Of a stretch of DNA of 64,000 bases, positions 21,534 through 31,659 are shown in pieces. The number at the start of each line of letters is the position of its first letter. Position 1 is the first letter of the stretch. This DNA comes from Membranipora membranacea (taxonomy: Eukaryota > Bryozoa > Gymnolaemata > Cheilostomatida > Membraniporidae). A model generated the notes under the pieces. It was not told where the DNA came from and searched no databases. It worked only from the letters and a program-made list of their open reading frames with translations. Made by a program: the position numbers and the translations under genes. The stretch covers positions 10,044,001 to 10,108,000 of the forward strand of contig OU612068.1 of NCBI GenBank assembly GCA_914767715.1. The letters run 5' to 3'.

Positions 21534-24500
21534 CTGCAATAGATTAATGACTTTTTAAAAAACAACCACCAACCCACTGATTGCATGAATTTGCCAAGGA
21601 ACAGTAACTCCAAATGCTTTGAAATCAAAATAGTTTGCAGGTTTCAAAGAACCACAGGCCTTTTGTAGTTTGTGCAAGTCAAGGGGTCAAAGAAGGGCCA
21701 TTTGATAATCTGGCTATGATTGTGTTTTCTTATCAGTGTATAGCATGACGCAAAAAACAGGAAAAAGGATTTTTTCTTGAAAAACCTCTATAACAAGGCA
21801 GCTTTTATAGGTTTTAAAAAGGGATTGCAAGCGAGGGATGCAAATTTTACCTTCAGTGGAAATGAGGTAGATTCTGCCACCTTTTGCGCAAGCCGCATAA
21901 ATGACTCCATTCTTGTCATAACATATACCAGACACAGCCTGTAGTCCATCGCATGTCCAAACAGGCTCAGAATTGGCTTCCAGGCGATATTTAGAGATGG
22001 AATGGTTGCTGATATCAGTGACTAGCACATGGCTATCCAGCAGAAAAACACTGTATGGTCTTTTAAATTTGCCAGTTCCCAGACACATGAGTTGTTCTCC
22101 TTCAATGTTGAGTATGATAATGTTTTTTTCGTCAATATTACATGCAGCTATATGTGTAGACGACACCGAAATTTGAGAGATACCAGTATCGAATTTGACT
22201 ATTGGATTGTTACTGGGAAGATCTGCTATTTTGGAGATTAGCAATTCTCTGTCGTAGGAATCCTGAATCTTGAGAACAGCTAGTTTTCCTGCGCCAGCAT
22301 TCCTCACACGGACGTGTCCTTTGCTACCAAGCTCAGATTCACCCCTCTTTTTACCGTTGACATCATAAACCATCAAGGAGGAGCTAAGACCGCCAACAAT
22401 TTTCTCTCCACACCAAGCTATAGACAGGCAGGCCTTTAGGTCTGTATCTATATGTCTTTTAAACTCGATGTCCGTACAGCTTGGCACTCGCAAGTAAACA
22501 CACGAGTTGAACACCTCAGTAATTGCATCTAGAAGTAAAAAATAAATCAATTACTTTGTATGATGGCCGAAGTTGTTGTAAATATTGTGACTTTTTTCTT
22601 CTACGTAAAAACCATTGCACCAGCTGTTGCAGTCTTTACCTGAGAGAGTAGGACTCTTTGATAAGATCATCTTTAAGATATCAGGCTGCGCTTCATATGT
22701 TACATCCTGAGCTGACTCGATGGTATCCGTTATACTCTTGCATTCTTTAACTATTTCTGTGTCATGATACGTCCTCATCATATCACTAACAGTCTTCCAG
22801 AGATCTTCTAGTCCGTCACGCTGGTCACGCAAATCAGTGCTATAAGCCTCCACTTTCTCTGTGTGTTGTATCTGATAGTCTCTCAATCCTTCCTTTAGTT
22901 TCTCTGCATTTTCATTCAAAACTTTGATCTGAAGTCATAAGGTAAACAACACTTTACTTTTGCTCAAGTGCTCTCAGCGCTATTTAAAAATACCAATAAT
23001 ATAGGTGATATATTATTACACTGTCTATGCAACCGTCTATGGCACTTGCTGAGTGATGATTAACATTACCGGAAATAAGGAAGCGTGCTCTACTTCGAAG
23101 CAACAATGAACTAAAATACGTCTATGTTACTACCATGGACTAGGTAATAAAGCTAGACAGGACACGATATTCAGCTGAAGTGAGGCACTTAATTGTGGGG
23201 CGATGTAACGTCATTGGAAGGTGTAGAAGCAATGATTCTATCATTGATTTACTGCCCATAATCCAGGTTTTTTGCTCATAACTCGATCAATTTTCATCAG
23301 ATTTTGAATTTGAAAATTGCTTTAAAATCAGCACCGTCTTGTTATCAACTTGATGCTATTTCTTCTCCAGGACAAGCTACTAAATCTATTGTTATTTTCA
23401 AACTCAAAATCCGCCATAATTGATCTAGTTATTGACAAAAAACCTGGATTTTGAAAAGTAAATCAATGATAGCATCATTGCTTCTACACCTTCCAATGAC
23501 GTTACGTTGCCCAACAATTAAGTGCCTCAGTGCCTCAATGCTCCATAAAGTGTCCTGTTAAGGTTTATTATTAAGTCTATCAGGGTCTATCAGGTCCCTG
23601 AGTCTATGTTTACTACCAATCCTGCCCACAGTATTGTAGAGTTACGCTTTCATTTATTAAGAGAGAACAACTCCTAATAAATAGAAAAGGATTAAGTTCT
23701 TGTTTCCAAACGCTGGGAATAGAAATTAACCACAATTACCAATCGACTCGATACGGGTCTCTCTGCACCGTAGAGACAGTGCCACAAACTTGCCCAATTG
23801 ACGTAATTACAATTTACCTATAGAAGCTAACATTTATCTAGTTCGGACGGGGTGACTTTCCAGTTTGAGAACTCAAGCACACTTGGATTAATCCAAATGC
23901 TGTGGTGCAAAGATAACCAACCTGAACTGATTGGTGCACATGTGCAAAGTGAGCTGTGATTGAAAGCAGACGCTACAGACACCCTTCACATACCACACTA
24001 CCTTCGGGACAGCAACTCTACTTACCATATCCTCAACTGTCTTGTCTACTTCCGTCATCATGACCTTGACATCACATTCTATATCATGTAGTCGATTCCA
24101 TGCTTGTTTCTCCAGGTTGAGCCGCTCTGTGATCCTATCAGCTATCCCTTTCAGTTGTGCATTTATTCCACTCCTCATATTTGTAGCTATCATTGGCAGT
24201 TGGGCCATATCATGAGACCTTGCAGGCCTTTTAGAATGGCAGGGTTTGGAGTTTGAGGGGAACTGTGCACGGTCACTTGGACAACTTGATAGGTCAGGTT
24301 TACATAAAATGCAAAAGATCTGCCGGCAGTTGTAACACGCTGTGGTAAGGCTGTTGTCTTCATGGACTGGACAGGGCCTAGGTGTATATCTCTTCAAATT
24401 AAGCAGGTATACTGATATGTCTATGTGATTGTGCTTCGCAGCTGATAATGCCCTGAACTGCTCATGTATCTAAAACAGACGTGAGAATGCTGCATAACTT

Positions 24501-26451
24501 AAGAGGTTAGAATGCGTCTGTATGGATTATATTTGGGCTCTTTTGGAATAGTTGGAAAAGAATAAGCCCCTGTAAGTCATCATTGCCTGTGGGTTTTATG
24601 GGTTAAAATGTTGGTTAAAATCGCAAGTTCATCTCTGTCGGAAGACTGAGAAATACAGGTGCCTTAAGGGCGCACCCGCCATATTCGACATATTCGAGTT
24701 TGCAGGCAGGTCGGAGGACACCTGGGGCGTCAATTGAGCTCAGTAGTCTGCAGCGGGATTCGAACTCGAGACCTCCAACGCTTGCGCGTCAGAGGGCAGG
24801 CGCTCATACTAACTGAGCTACCTCCCACTCCTCCGTCTATTGAATGTGTCCAGGTTCTACAAACTCGATAATAAATTCAAACATCATTGCAGAAGATAAA
24901 TATTTGTCTGTTAAAGCAGTTACTCTTTGGTTAAAGTTTTACAGGACCGAATGTTCCATTGCAAAAAGAGTCTGTCCCATTACTCTGCTGCTAGTTGTTA
25001 TCAATGACAGTAGCTCATAGTCATGCATGACCAGTGTACCTTGTAATGTTCATCACAGAGTTTCTGTTCACATTCTACGCAGTAACATACAGCTTTCTGA
25101 TCCTCACATATATCACACTTTATATGGTCCGTGTTTGCAGAAGATCCTACATCGTCCGCATCATTAATAGGAGAGTACGATTTCATACCTGTCCACTCTG
25201 CATCATATCCCTCACTGGAAATATGAAGAAATAAGATTATTTGCTTTACCTCCCATATGGACCCATCTACCAGAGACATGGAATATTTGACTGCATTACA
25301 TAAAGTGAGTCAGTTATATCATGAGATTTTAAATCTTGAGACTGTTAAATTGACATATCAAACAGTGAATAGAACCAATGGACAACAGATGCAATTTCAA
25401 TTATAAGTAAACCATCAGTTGGCTGAATGAAAAGGAATACTCTATTCCATTTATCATAACATAGAAATATGACATGGGGCCCAAAAATTGGTTTGCTACA
25501 GCCAAAGATTATAAATACCAGTCATTGCTACAGATATTTGCTAGCACTATCCAACTAAAGCTGTGAATCACTGTGTTTCAGTGTAAAGTTTGAGCTCAAA
25601 CTGAGATGTCGCCGCATGGCTTGCCCTAGACTGCATCTGTCCATGGGTTGAGGTTCAGTTGAAACTTCAAAAACATCTGTCGCCGCGACGTGACCTGGGG
25701 CTCCTGATCTTCAGCCTTTGATGCTAACCGCTGTAGGAGGCACTCATTACAAAATAAAGTACACCTATGCTGTAGTATGTTGGATAGGCCCTGGGGGCCG
25801 ATGTCAGGGAGATATGCCCCCATGCACCTATGAGAGTTGTGTAACAAAAGGCCTTTTGTTTGGTGAACAAAGGAGTACAATGGCAGGCAAAGTGTGCTGG
25901 TCTGAATGCATGTTGGATTCATGTGATTGCATGCTGGGGCGCGTGTATGCTAGGCTCAGCTCTCTACTTTTGCTACACTTATTTGTGGGTATACACAATC
26001 CACCCGCTGCTACGATATGTAGGAACCACTGGTAAAGGGTATTTCACAACTGTACTTTATTTTGTAATGCACGGCTCCTGTTCGAACAGCCCCGAAATTT
26101 TCTCAGCTTGATCTCACAGCGACACAGCGAATTTTATGTGAGACTCTATCCAAATATAAAGACAACACTGACACTGAGAATAAAAGATTTGCTTCTCTTT
26201 AGGGCAAGTCAAAGAATGTTTACGACTGCACAGTTCAACCAATATGTTAGAGGAACTCCTCTTACTTCTTGGTTCAACAGAACAGTCATGTTAACTTACC
26301 TGCACACGGGGCATTCTTTCTTAGGATCCTCTTCTAAACAGGGTAAACAGAAGACATGTGAACAGGGTAACTGTTTAGGGTCTATCATATATGTTAGCTT
26401 CTGTAGACAGAATCCACAATTGGGATCTTCAGCAGCTGCAGAATGCTCCAT
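21331..26451 (-). CDS. TRIM-like protein copy A (RING, two B-boxes, coiled coil, NHL-like propeller)
   Basis: Six coding exons: 26451-26300, 25214-25040, 24469-24026, 22928-22640, 22528-21851, 21533-21331, giving 646 residues and stop TGA. All junctions are GT-AG and in frame. RING C3HC4 is complete (C12, C15, C30, H32, C35, C38, C47, C50). B-box1 spans C84-H107, B-box2 starts at C142-x2-H145, the coiled coil runs about 200-340, and an NHL-like beta-propeller runs 355-646. By family knowledge it should be a cytoplasmic RING E3 ubiquitin ligase whose propeller binds the substrate, RNA or ligand; the target is unknown. It is the reference intact member of a four-copy local family whose exon plan is shared by copies C and D. 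A fold-back element and a SINE sit in its introns. Confidence 0.9.
21851..22528 (-). CDS. TRIM A exon 5: NHL-like propeller
   Basis: 678 nt, residues 354-579. It contains short repeated blade-like patterns: KIVGGLSSSLMVYDVNG, THIAACN, NIIILNIEG, RPYSVFLLDSHVLVTD, VSGICYDKNGVIYAAC. Acceptor TTACTTCTAG, donor GTAAAATT. The fold is assigned from pattern only. Confidence 0.88.
22640..22928 (-). CDS. TRIM A exon 4: coiled coil
   Basis: 289 nt, residues 258-353 plus one base. It is charged and helical (KVLNENAEKLKEGLRDY, then HTEKVEAYSTDLRDQRD). Acceptor GACTTCAG, donor GTAAAGAC. Confidence 0.9.
23182..23528. mobile_element. 347-bp fold-back (MITE-like) element
   Basis: GAGGCACTTAATTG at the left end recurs inverted as CAATTAAGTGCCTC-type sequence at the right end (23528). 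Inverted similarity continues through most of each half, including ACGTCATTGGAAGGTGTAGA and AATCCAGGTTTTTTG. AGT flanks both ends, a possible 3-bp target duplication. It lies in the intron between TRIM A exons 3 and 4 and has no coding capacity. Confidence 0.85.
24026..24469 (-). CDS. TRIM A exon 3: B-box 2 and start of coiled coil
   Basis: 148 codons, residues 110-257, phase 0 at both ends. RPCPVHEDNSLTTACYNCRQ then IFCILC and PCHSKRPARSH provide B-box2 ligands. The helical coiled-coil start (MRSGINAQLKGIADRITERL) follows. Acceptor GTTTTAG, donor GTAAGTAG. Confidence 0.92.
24660..24830 (-). mobile_element. tRNA-derived SINE
   Basis: On the minus strand an A-box-like TAGCTCAGTTAGTATGAGCG (24820-24801) is followed by a B box AGTTCGAATCC (24766-24756), the internal Pol III promoter of a tRNA gene. 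A non-tRNA tail runs to about 24660. The cloverleaf is not clean and the boxes are 54 nt apart, so this is a SINE, not a functional tRNA. It sits in the intron between TRIM A exons 2 and 3. Confidence 0.8.
25040..25214 (-). CDS. TRIM A exon 2: B-box 1
   Basis: 58 codons after one completing base. KCDICEDQKAVCYCVECEQK then LCDEHYK carries the B-box1 ligands (C84, C87, C94, C96/C99, C104, H107). Acceptor TTTCCAG, donor GTACACTGG. Confidence 0.92.
26300..26451 (-). CDS. TRIM A exon 1: RING finger
   Basis: Starts MEHSAAAEDPNCGFC and ends CPVC plus two bases of the next codon (donor GTAAGTTAA). It contains all eight C3HC4 zinc ligands, C-x2-C-x14-C-x-H-x2-C-x2-C-x8-C-x2-C. The start matches those of copies B and C. 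Confidence 0.93.
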
Positions 26452-26481
26452 AGTTTATTTATCCCCGTGATTGAGTCTAAA

Positions 26482-26501
26482 TCTCAAAACTAGCAAATAA
26501 A
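26482..26501 (-). promoter_or_regulatory. Shared TRIM promoter-proximal element, copy A
   Basis: The plus-strand text TCTCAAAACTAGCAAATAAA aligns with equivalents upstream of copies B and C. Read on the gene strand it begins TTTATTTG, a TATA-like stretch about 45-50 nt before the ATG at 26451. This implies a very short 5' UTR (inference). Confidence 0.45.
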
Positions 26502-28322
26502 AATAACTGATATATTTGTTTTCTGTTCGTAACAGATACAAGTATTACTCACTTGACTTTGATTGTGTACTTTTTTCTCTGCTATACTACTAGCTATTAT
26601 ACTTATTTATGGAGCAATACCGATTTCAGTCAAGGAGTACTCCTTGTTTCAGTTATCTGTTAAGGACAACAACACAAAAAGCAAAGGGCTTTTTCTGATG
26701 CTGATATCTGAAAGCTATTATGCTATGTACTATGTATGTATGTAATGTATGTAACACCAAAGCAAAGATTAGAACTTCTACAGTAGAGTAGTAGTTTATC
26801 CAACCAAGGTTCACCATTCAAAAAGTACTCCTTGATACCAAGGAATTACTTCTTGCTGATACCATCATATCCCTGGGACTTGGGCAAAGTTTGACTGCCC
26901 CAAAAACAACAATAACTCAAAGGCCAAGGGGGGCAGTCAAACATTGCACAAATCCTAGGTTTTGGAGTAGACCTGTGGTTCATAAAATCAAAGAGATACT
27001 AACTAAATTCTCTATTTATATAATAAATAAGAATTGCCCGTGAGAGTACTTACTTGCCACTTCATAGATTTGTAGGCTTAGGTAATGTGAGACTCCGTTT
27101 GTCCATTTGTGAGTACTCCTTTTAGCAAGTATACACGCGTTGGAGACCTAGCTAGTTATAAGTATTACTTGTGATAATGTATTTCCCTCCATATGATGTC
27201 ACTGTATTTCCTTGCATATTTCCTGTCATCAGAGAGTAGACAACTATCACACTAATCCTCCCAACAAGGGAAGTTCAAGCAGGGAGGGTAGGGTTCAAGT
27301 TTGTTTTTGCAACCTATTTATCTTCTTCTTGTGGTTTGAAAATTGGTATTTTTTTTAACGAAAAATCTTGTATGTTAACTTAGCTTCGATAGAGTAGAAC
27401 TATTGCCAACTGAGCTATTTTTCGGTTGTTTTTGGTATACATTTATTTTTACAATTCGATATTTATGCACAAAGTTACGGCAAAGATAGAGCCTTCTGCC
27501 ACCAGAGAAGTAACAAACATGTTCTAGGATAGGGCCAAATCTTCACAGAGGACAAGCATTATGGCTATTAGAATGACAAAAGATCAGTTATAAAAGCCAA
27601 ACCATTACTTATTTGATCGAGTACTACGCGCATTTGAAGCTGACGGATGGATGTGATCATTGACATGCTTCCTCGAATGATATCTCGAACCCCATTAATC
27701 CCAGAATTGGTACATTGTTAACTGCAATGAGCAGATATTTCATAATTGGTAAGTTGACGAGGAGCATAATTCAATATATCTCTGAGTCTGATAATCATAC
27801 AACCTTATTCTCGGCAGGCTACACAGGCTAAATTTGCCTGCAGCAATCTGCACGCACTTTATGACATCATGATAAGCGCTTTCTATTGATTGGGATGAAA
27901 AAAGTAATAACCAAATTCTTAGTGTAATATAGCTCTGGCAGTGTCGTATTTGATTTTCTAGTTTCTCCATTTACTGGAATTATTGCCTCCCTTGTACAAC
28001 ATTATTTCTTCTTTCTCTCAATAATAATACCTCAGGTTTACTAATTTGAACGATAGAGATAAAAAGAGAAGAATAAAGGTGGCATACACTTTCTTGAACT
28101 TAGGTAGGATAATCATTCCTTCAGAAGAGGCATAAAGTTCAGCTTATTCTCTATTAGATCCGCATCCTCCTTCAATTCTGCGGTTTAAAAATTCCAGGTT
28201 CCACAGCAATATAGAGAAAACCTTCTTTGAGCGGTTTGGAAAATAAAAAAACTTCACCAAATTGAAAATAGGATTAAGCATTATCATTGTGTAAGGCAGT
28301 TGCTACAGTACTTTTTGACATT
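26502..28322. other. Intergenic between TRIM A and pseudogene B
   Basis: Upstream flank of TRIM A. No gene supported; the minus frame at 27740-27970 shows no domain. A TAGCTCAGTTGG-like string at about 27407-27418 (minus) lacks a B box, so no tRNA or SINE is called. Confidence 0.5.
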
Positions 28323-29382
28323 CTAGGGATCCCAGAGAGAAAACAATTTTATTCCCTCATCACTACAGGCCAATGCCACAGTCTCGTCATCATCTGAAAT
28401 GCTGATGTCATGGATGAGCCTTTTGCTAGTGAGTTCCTCACAAGTCAACTCTCTCAATAGAACACCTGAAATATAAAGAATTATTACTGTCAGTTTCCAA
28501 CATACAAAAGTCAGATCGATGAGGGTCTGATTAAAAAATAATCATCTATCTTATCACACGCTACATCCCAGAGCATCTCCTACCCCAAGCATCAAATTTA
28601 TAAATCATGTAGGAGTAGGACCTAATGGGATAACATGGTTGTATTGTATTAACCATTAAAAGGGTCTCCTACTATTTTCAGTACTAATATTGGTGGTGTG
28701 ACGGTTGTGGTATATTGATGTCAACCAAGCTGTGTATCCGAGTGGATAGTGCTGATGGTCTTACCTGTGGGTGTGATAAGATAAATCCTGCTACCTGTTT
28801 CATCATCTGCCGAGGCCACATTATATATATATAAGCGCAGCGTTCGAGCAACTAGCCCAGCCCGCTGCGGCTTGGGTCTGGGAGGAGCGCAGCGCCATCA
28901 AGGAGATATTTGGACCCTAATTACAGTGTTCCTAGTATATCTTTTTGACATCTTGAGCCTAAATCTAAGAGCATGTTTTGACTGAAATGAGAGGAGGCAA
29001 AATAATAGACATAATAAATTAAAATGCTAATGCTAATCATTTGATTATATTATGTCTTAATGCCGTTTAGAGCCATTTGTATCATAATTCGCCGAGAAAT
29101 TGAATGTTTGAGATTCATACCAGATTAAGAGTACGCCGACATAGAGGGAAAAAGGAGTATTGATGAACATATACCATCACACAGTTCAACAGAACGGCGA
29201 CAGTCGTCCAATAAATTGCAAACTTACCCGCACACAGGACAGTCTTTCTTAGGATCCTCTTCTAAGCAGGGTAAACAGAAGACATGGGAACAGAGTAGTA
29301 ATTGTTTAGGTTCTATCATGTATGACAACTTCTGTAGACAGAATCCACAGTTTACATCTTCATCAGCCACAGAATGCTCCAT
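28323..29382 (-). pseudogene. TRIM-like copy B, internally deleted
   Basis: Three pieces remain. An intact RING exon (29382-29228) starts MEHSVADEDVNCGFC and has one extra Leu codon before the third ligand (KQLLLCSHVF instead of KQLPCSHVF). The 3' tail of a propeller exon follows at about 28830-28775 (ASADDETGSRIYLITPTG, then GTAAGACC). Last is an intact last exon (28465-28323: GVLLRELTCEELTS to a TAG). B-box1, B-box2, coiled coil and most of the propeller are missing. The RING exon ends in the wrong phase for the last exon and a stop follows quickly, so no full TRIM can be made. The junction holds a GC-rich insert at 28831-28905. Confidence 0.85.
28831..28905. repeat. GC-rich insert at the copy B breakpoint
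   Basis: A block that is much more GC-rich than its surroundings, with GCGCAGCG near each end, beginning exactly where propeller homology stops after a (TA)n run. It may be an insertion or repair filler linked to the deletion; the family is not recognised. Confidence 0.5.
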
Positions 29383-29406
29383 AGTTTATTTATCTCAATG
29401 ATTATG

Positions 29407-29426
29407 CCTCAAGCCTACTAAATAAA
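29407..29426 (-). promoter_or_regulatory. Shared TRIM promoter-proximal element, copy B
   Basis: CCTCAAGCCTACTAAATAAA (plus text) lies 25 bp upstream of the copy B ATG and aligns with the elements of copies A and C. The pseudogene has therefore kept its promoter-proximal sequence. Confidence 0.45.
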
Positions 29427-30609
29427 TCCGAGTTTGTAGCCAATATCATTTAGAGGTCACTTGTCTTCTGCTTGTGTAATGTTTTTAGCTATCCTAGCAG
29501 AGCGCTTTCACTTTATGATAGCAATAAAGAAAAGGGCTTTTCTGAAAGCTGATGCACAATCTATGGTTTAGTTAGGGTAACATATTTGACCCTGAACAAG
29601 CACACGTTTAGAAACGTAAAATACCTGAAACTTGTAAGCTTGCCTGAGTTTTAGATGGTTGTTACTGGGAGGTCAATCAACGCATGACGTAAAAGCTGCC
29701 AGATTGTTTAGCTTGATCCAGTTACTGACACAATGTTATATACTGATGGCATGTCTCCACCAATTGCCATGCAATCTATTTTACCATTGATCCATAAATT
29801 CATATCAATGCCCAACACAGCTGTGACAATTCTTGTTTAGCTCTTATGGTGGTACTTTCTGTCTTCGATAACAAGCTGTTGATAGACTGTGGATTGACTA
29901 CCTATTAAATCATATGAAGGCTACACTTTATCTTATCAAGCTCATGTCAGGTCTGATCTAATGAGCTTCAACTATCCAAGTGTATTACTCAGTGTTTGAT
30001 AGAATGCTAGATGAGAAAAAATATTTTACCAACTCCTGTCCTAATTTTCTCATTAAAGGGACCTTACCGGTCACGTACAACATGAGTATGGTCAATAGTA
30101 TAGATCTAGGATTGGTTTGATGCAATTTCAATACTGATATTCATTATGATTTTTTTTCTCCTGGGTTATGTAGGAGGAGTTATGTAGAGAACCTGCAACT
30201 CTTGGATTGGCTATTGGATGCAAGTTTTTAAAGAATTTGAATATAAAAATGTATGGACCTAATCCTGAGTATTTAATTAATATAGGTCTGGTTTCTTGTT
30301 TTCTATCAGTTTTATCTCCCCTGAATTTTTTTTTTGTCTCCCAAAAATAGCTAACTCCTTGGATAAAGCGAGAGGGAAAATACCTGCATTGGAAACGTCT
30401 CCAAAATCATATTTTACTTGAAAAGACAGAGATAGAGTTATGCTCTAATCTGACACGAGAGGGTAAGTCCTAATGTAAAAAACAAGAGGTATTTTCTTCC
30501 TACTGAACACTGGGGTTGAAAAATAAACAATTACCAATCTTACTCGCATGAATTCTCAAATAAGGTTTAGATTTAGGGAGATGCGATATCTACCACACTA
30601 TTTGCAAAT
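29427..30609. other. Intergenic between copy B and the orphan B-box2 fragment
   Basis: No coding similarity to the TRIM copies or to anything else was seen in this stretch. Confidence 0.45.
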
Positions 30610-30998
30610 TTTTGCAAGCTTTGATTGAAAGAAGACACCATAGACGTAAGTATATGGAGGACGCTAATGTACACTACCTTGGGGGCAGCTTTCTGCTCAA
30701 TAGCATCACATTCTATATCATGTAGTTGACTTCAAACTTGATAGTTGGGCCATATCATAAGTACTTGCTTTCCTTTTGAATGGCAGGGTTCAGAATATGA
30801 GGGAAACTGTGTACGTTGAACATATTGATAGGTAGATTAACACAACATACAAAAGATCTGATGACAATTATAACATGCTGCAGTGAGGGTCTTATCTTCA
30901 TGGACTGGACAGGGCCTAGGTGTATATCTCATCAAATTAAGCAGGTATATTACTATGACAATAAATTTCTATCCTTGCAACCGACAATGTCCTGTGTT
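30610..30998 (-). pseudogene. Orphan TRIM B-box2 exon fragment
   Basis: The minus strand matches TRIM A exon 3 from its start (CATTGTCGGTTGCAAGG) through RYTPRPCPVHEDKTLTAACY. It then carries an in-frame TAA right after CMLC, a gap of roughly 100 bp between the MAQL and LHDIECD regions, and similarity into the following intron of copy A (AAGGTAGTGT and TCTTTCAATCA). No companion exons surround it in order. It is a decayed fragment of another copy or a displaced piece of B. Confidence 0.8.
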
Positions 30999-31504
30999 GC
31001 TTATATATATATTCCATGTTTATTCTGGAGAAGAATAAGTCCTGAGGACTTGTACCCAGAAAACAGAAAAATTGATAAAAATATGGTGCAGAATTAAAAA
31101 GACATGTAACTAAAAATCAAGAACAATGACAGGTAAAATTACAACGTACACGCAGGCATTAATTAGCAGTAAAACATTACACAAGTTATGTGTCGTGGCT
31201 GTGATTGTGGTCGATAGTGGAATACTATCAGGCATTTGGGTTTTGCCGAGGTTTTTGGAGGTGGCATTTAACTACCATATATTTTATATGGAGGTGGTTG
31301 ACGAAGTTCCATCAGTCAAACTAGTGGTCTAATGATTATAGAATTCAATTTTTGAAGAATTTGTATTCAATATAAAGAAATTTACAAGTCTTAAGGTATA
31401 AGCTATCATTTCAGAATAGATCTAAGATGGACAAAATACATTGAGTAAAAACATGACATCACCAAATCATAGTAAGGTAATAAACGAAAAAACTGTGTAA
31501 TTTG
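30999..31504. other. Flank downstream of TRIM C
   Basis: Contains the 3' side of the minus-strand copy C gene. Short plus-strand open frames here have no recognisable domain. Confidence 0.4.
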
Positions 31505-31659
31505 TTATGGTCTAGGTGTTTTGTCAAGTAAATTAAACAACTTTATCCCTTCATCTCTACAAGCCAATGCCAAAGTCTTGGAGTCATCTGAAATACTGAT
31601 GTCATGGATACACTTTGTGTTAGCTAGTTCCTCACAGGCCAACTCTTTGAGTAGAATAC
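31505..31659 (-). CDS. TRIM C exon 6: last blade and stop
   Basis: GILLKELACEELANTKC, then ISISDDSKTLALACRDEG, ending KTPRP and TAA. Acceptor ATTTCAG. Confidence 0.9.

Noticed and set aside
27404-27424. TAGCTCAGTTGGCAATAG-like tRNA A box on the minus strand
   Set aside because: No B box at the expected distance and no cloverleaf, so neither a tRNA nor a SINE can be supported.
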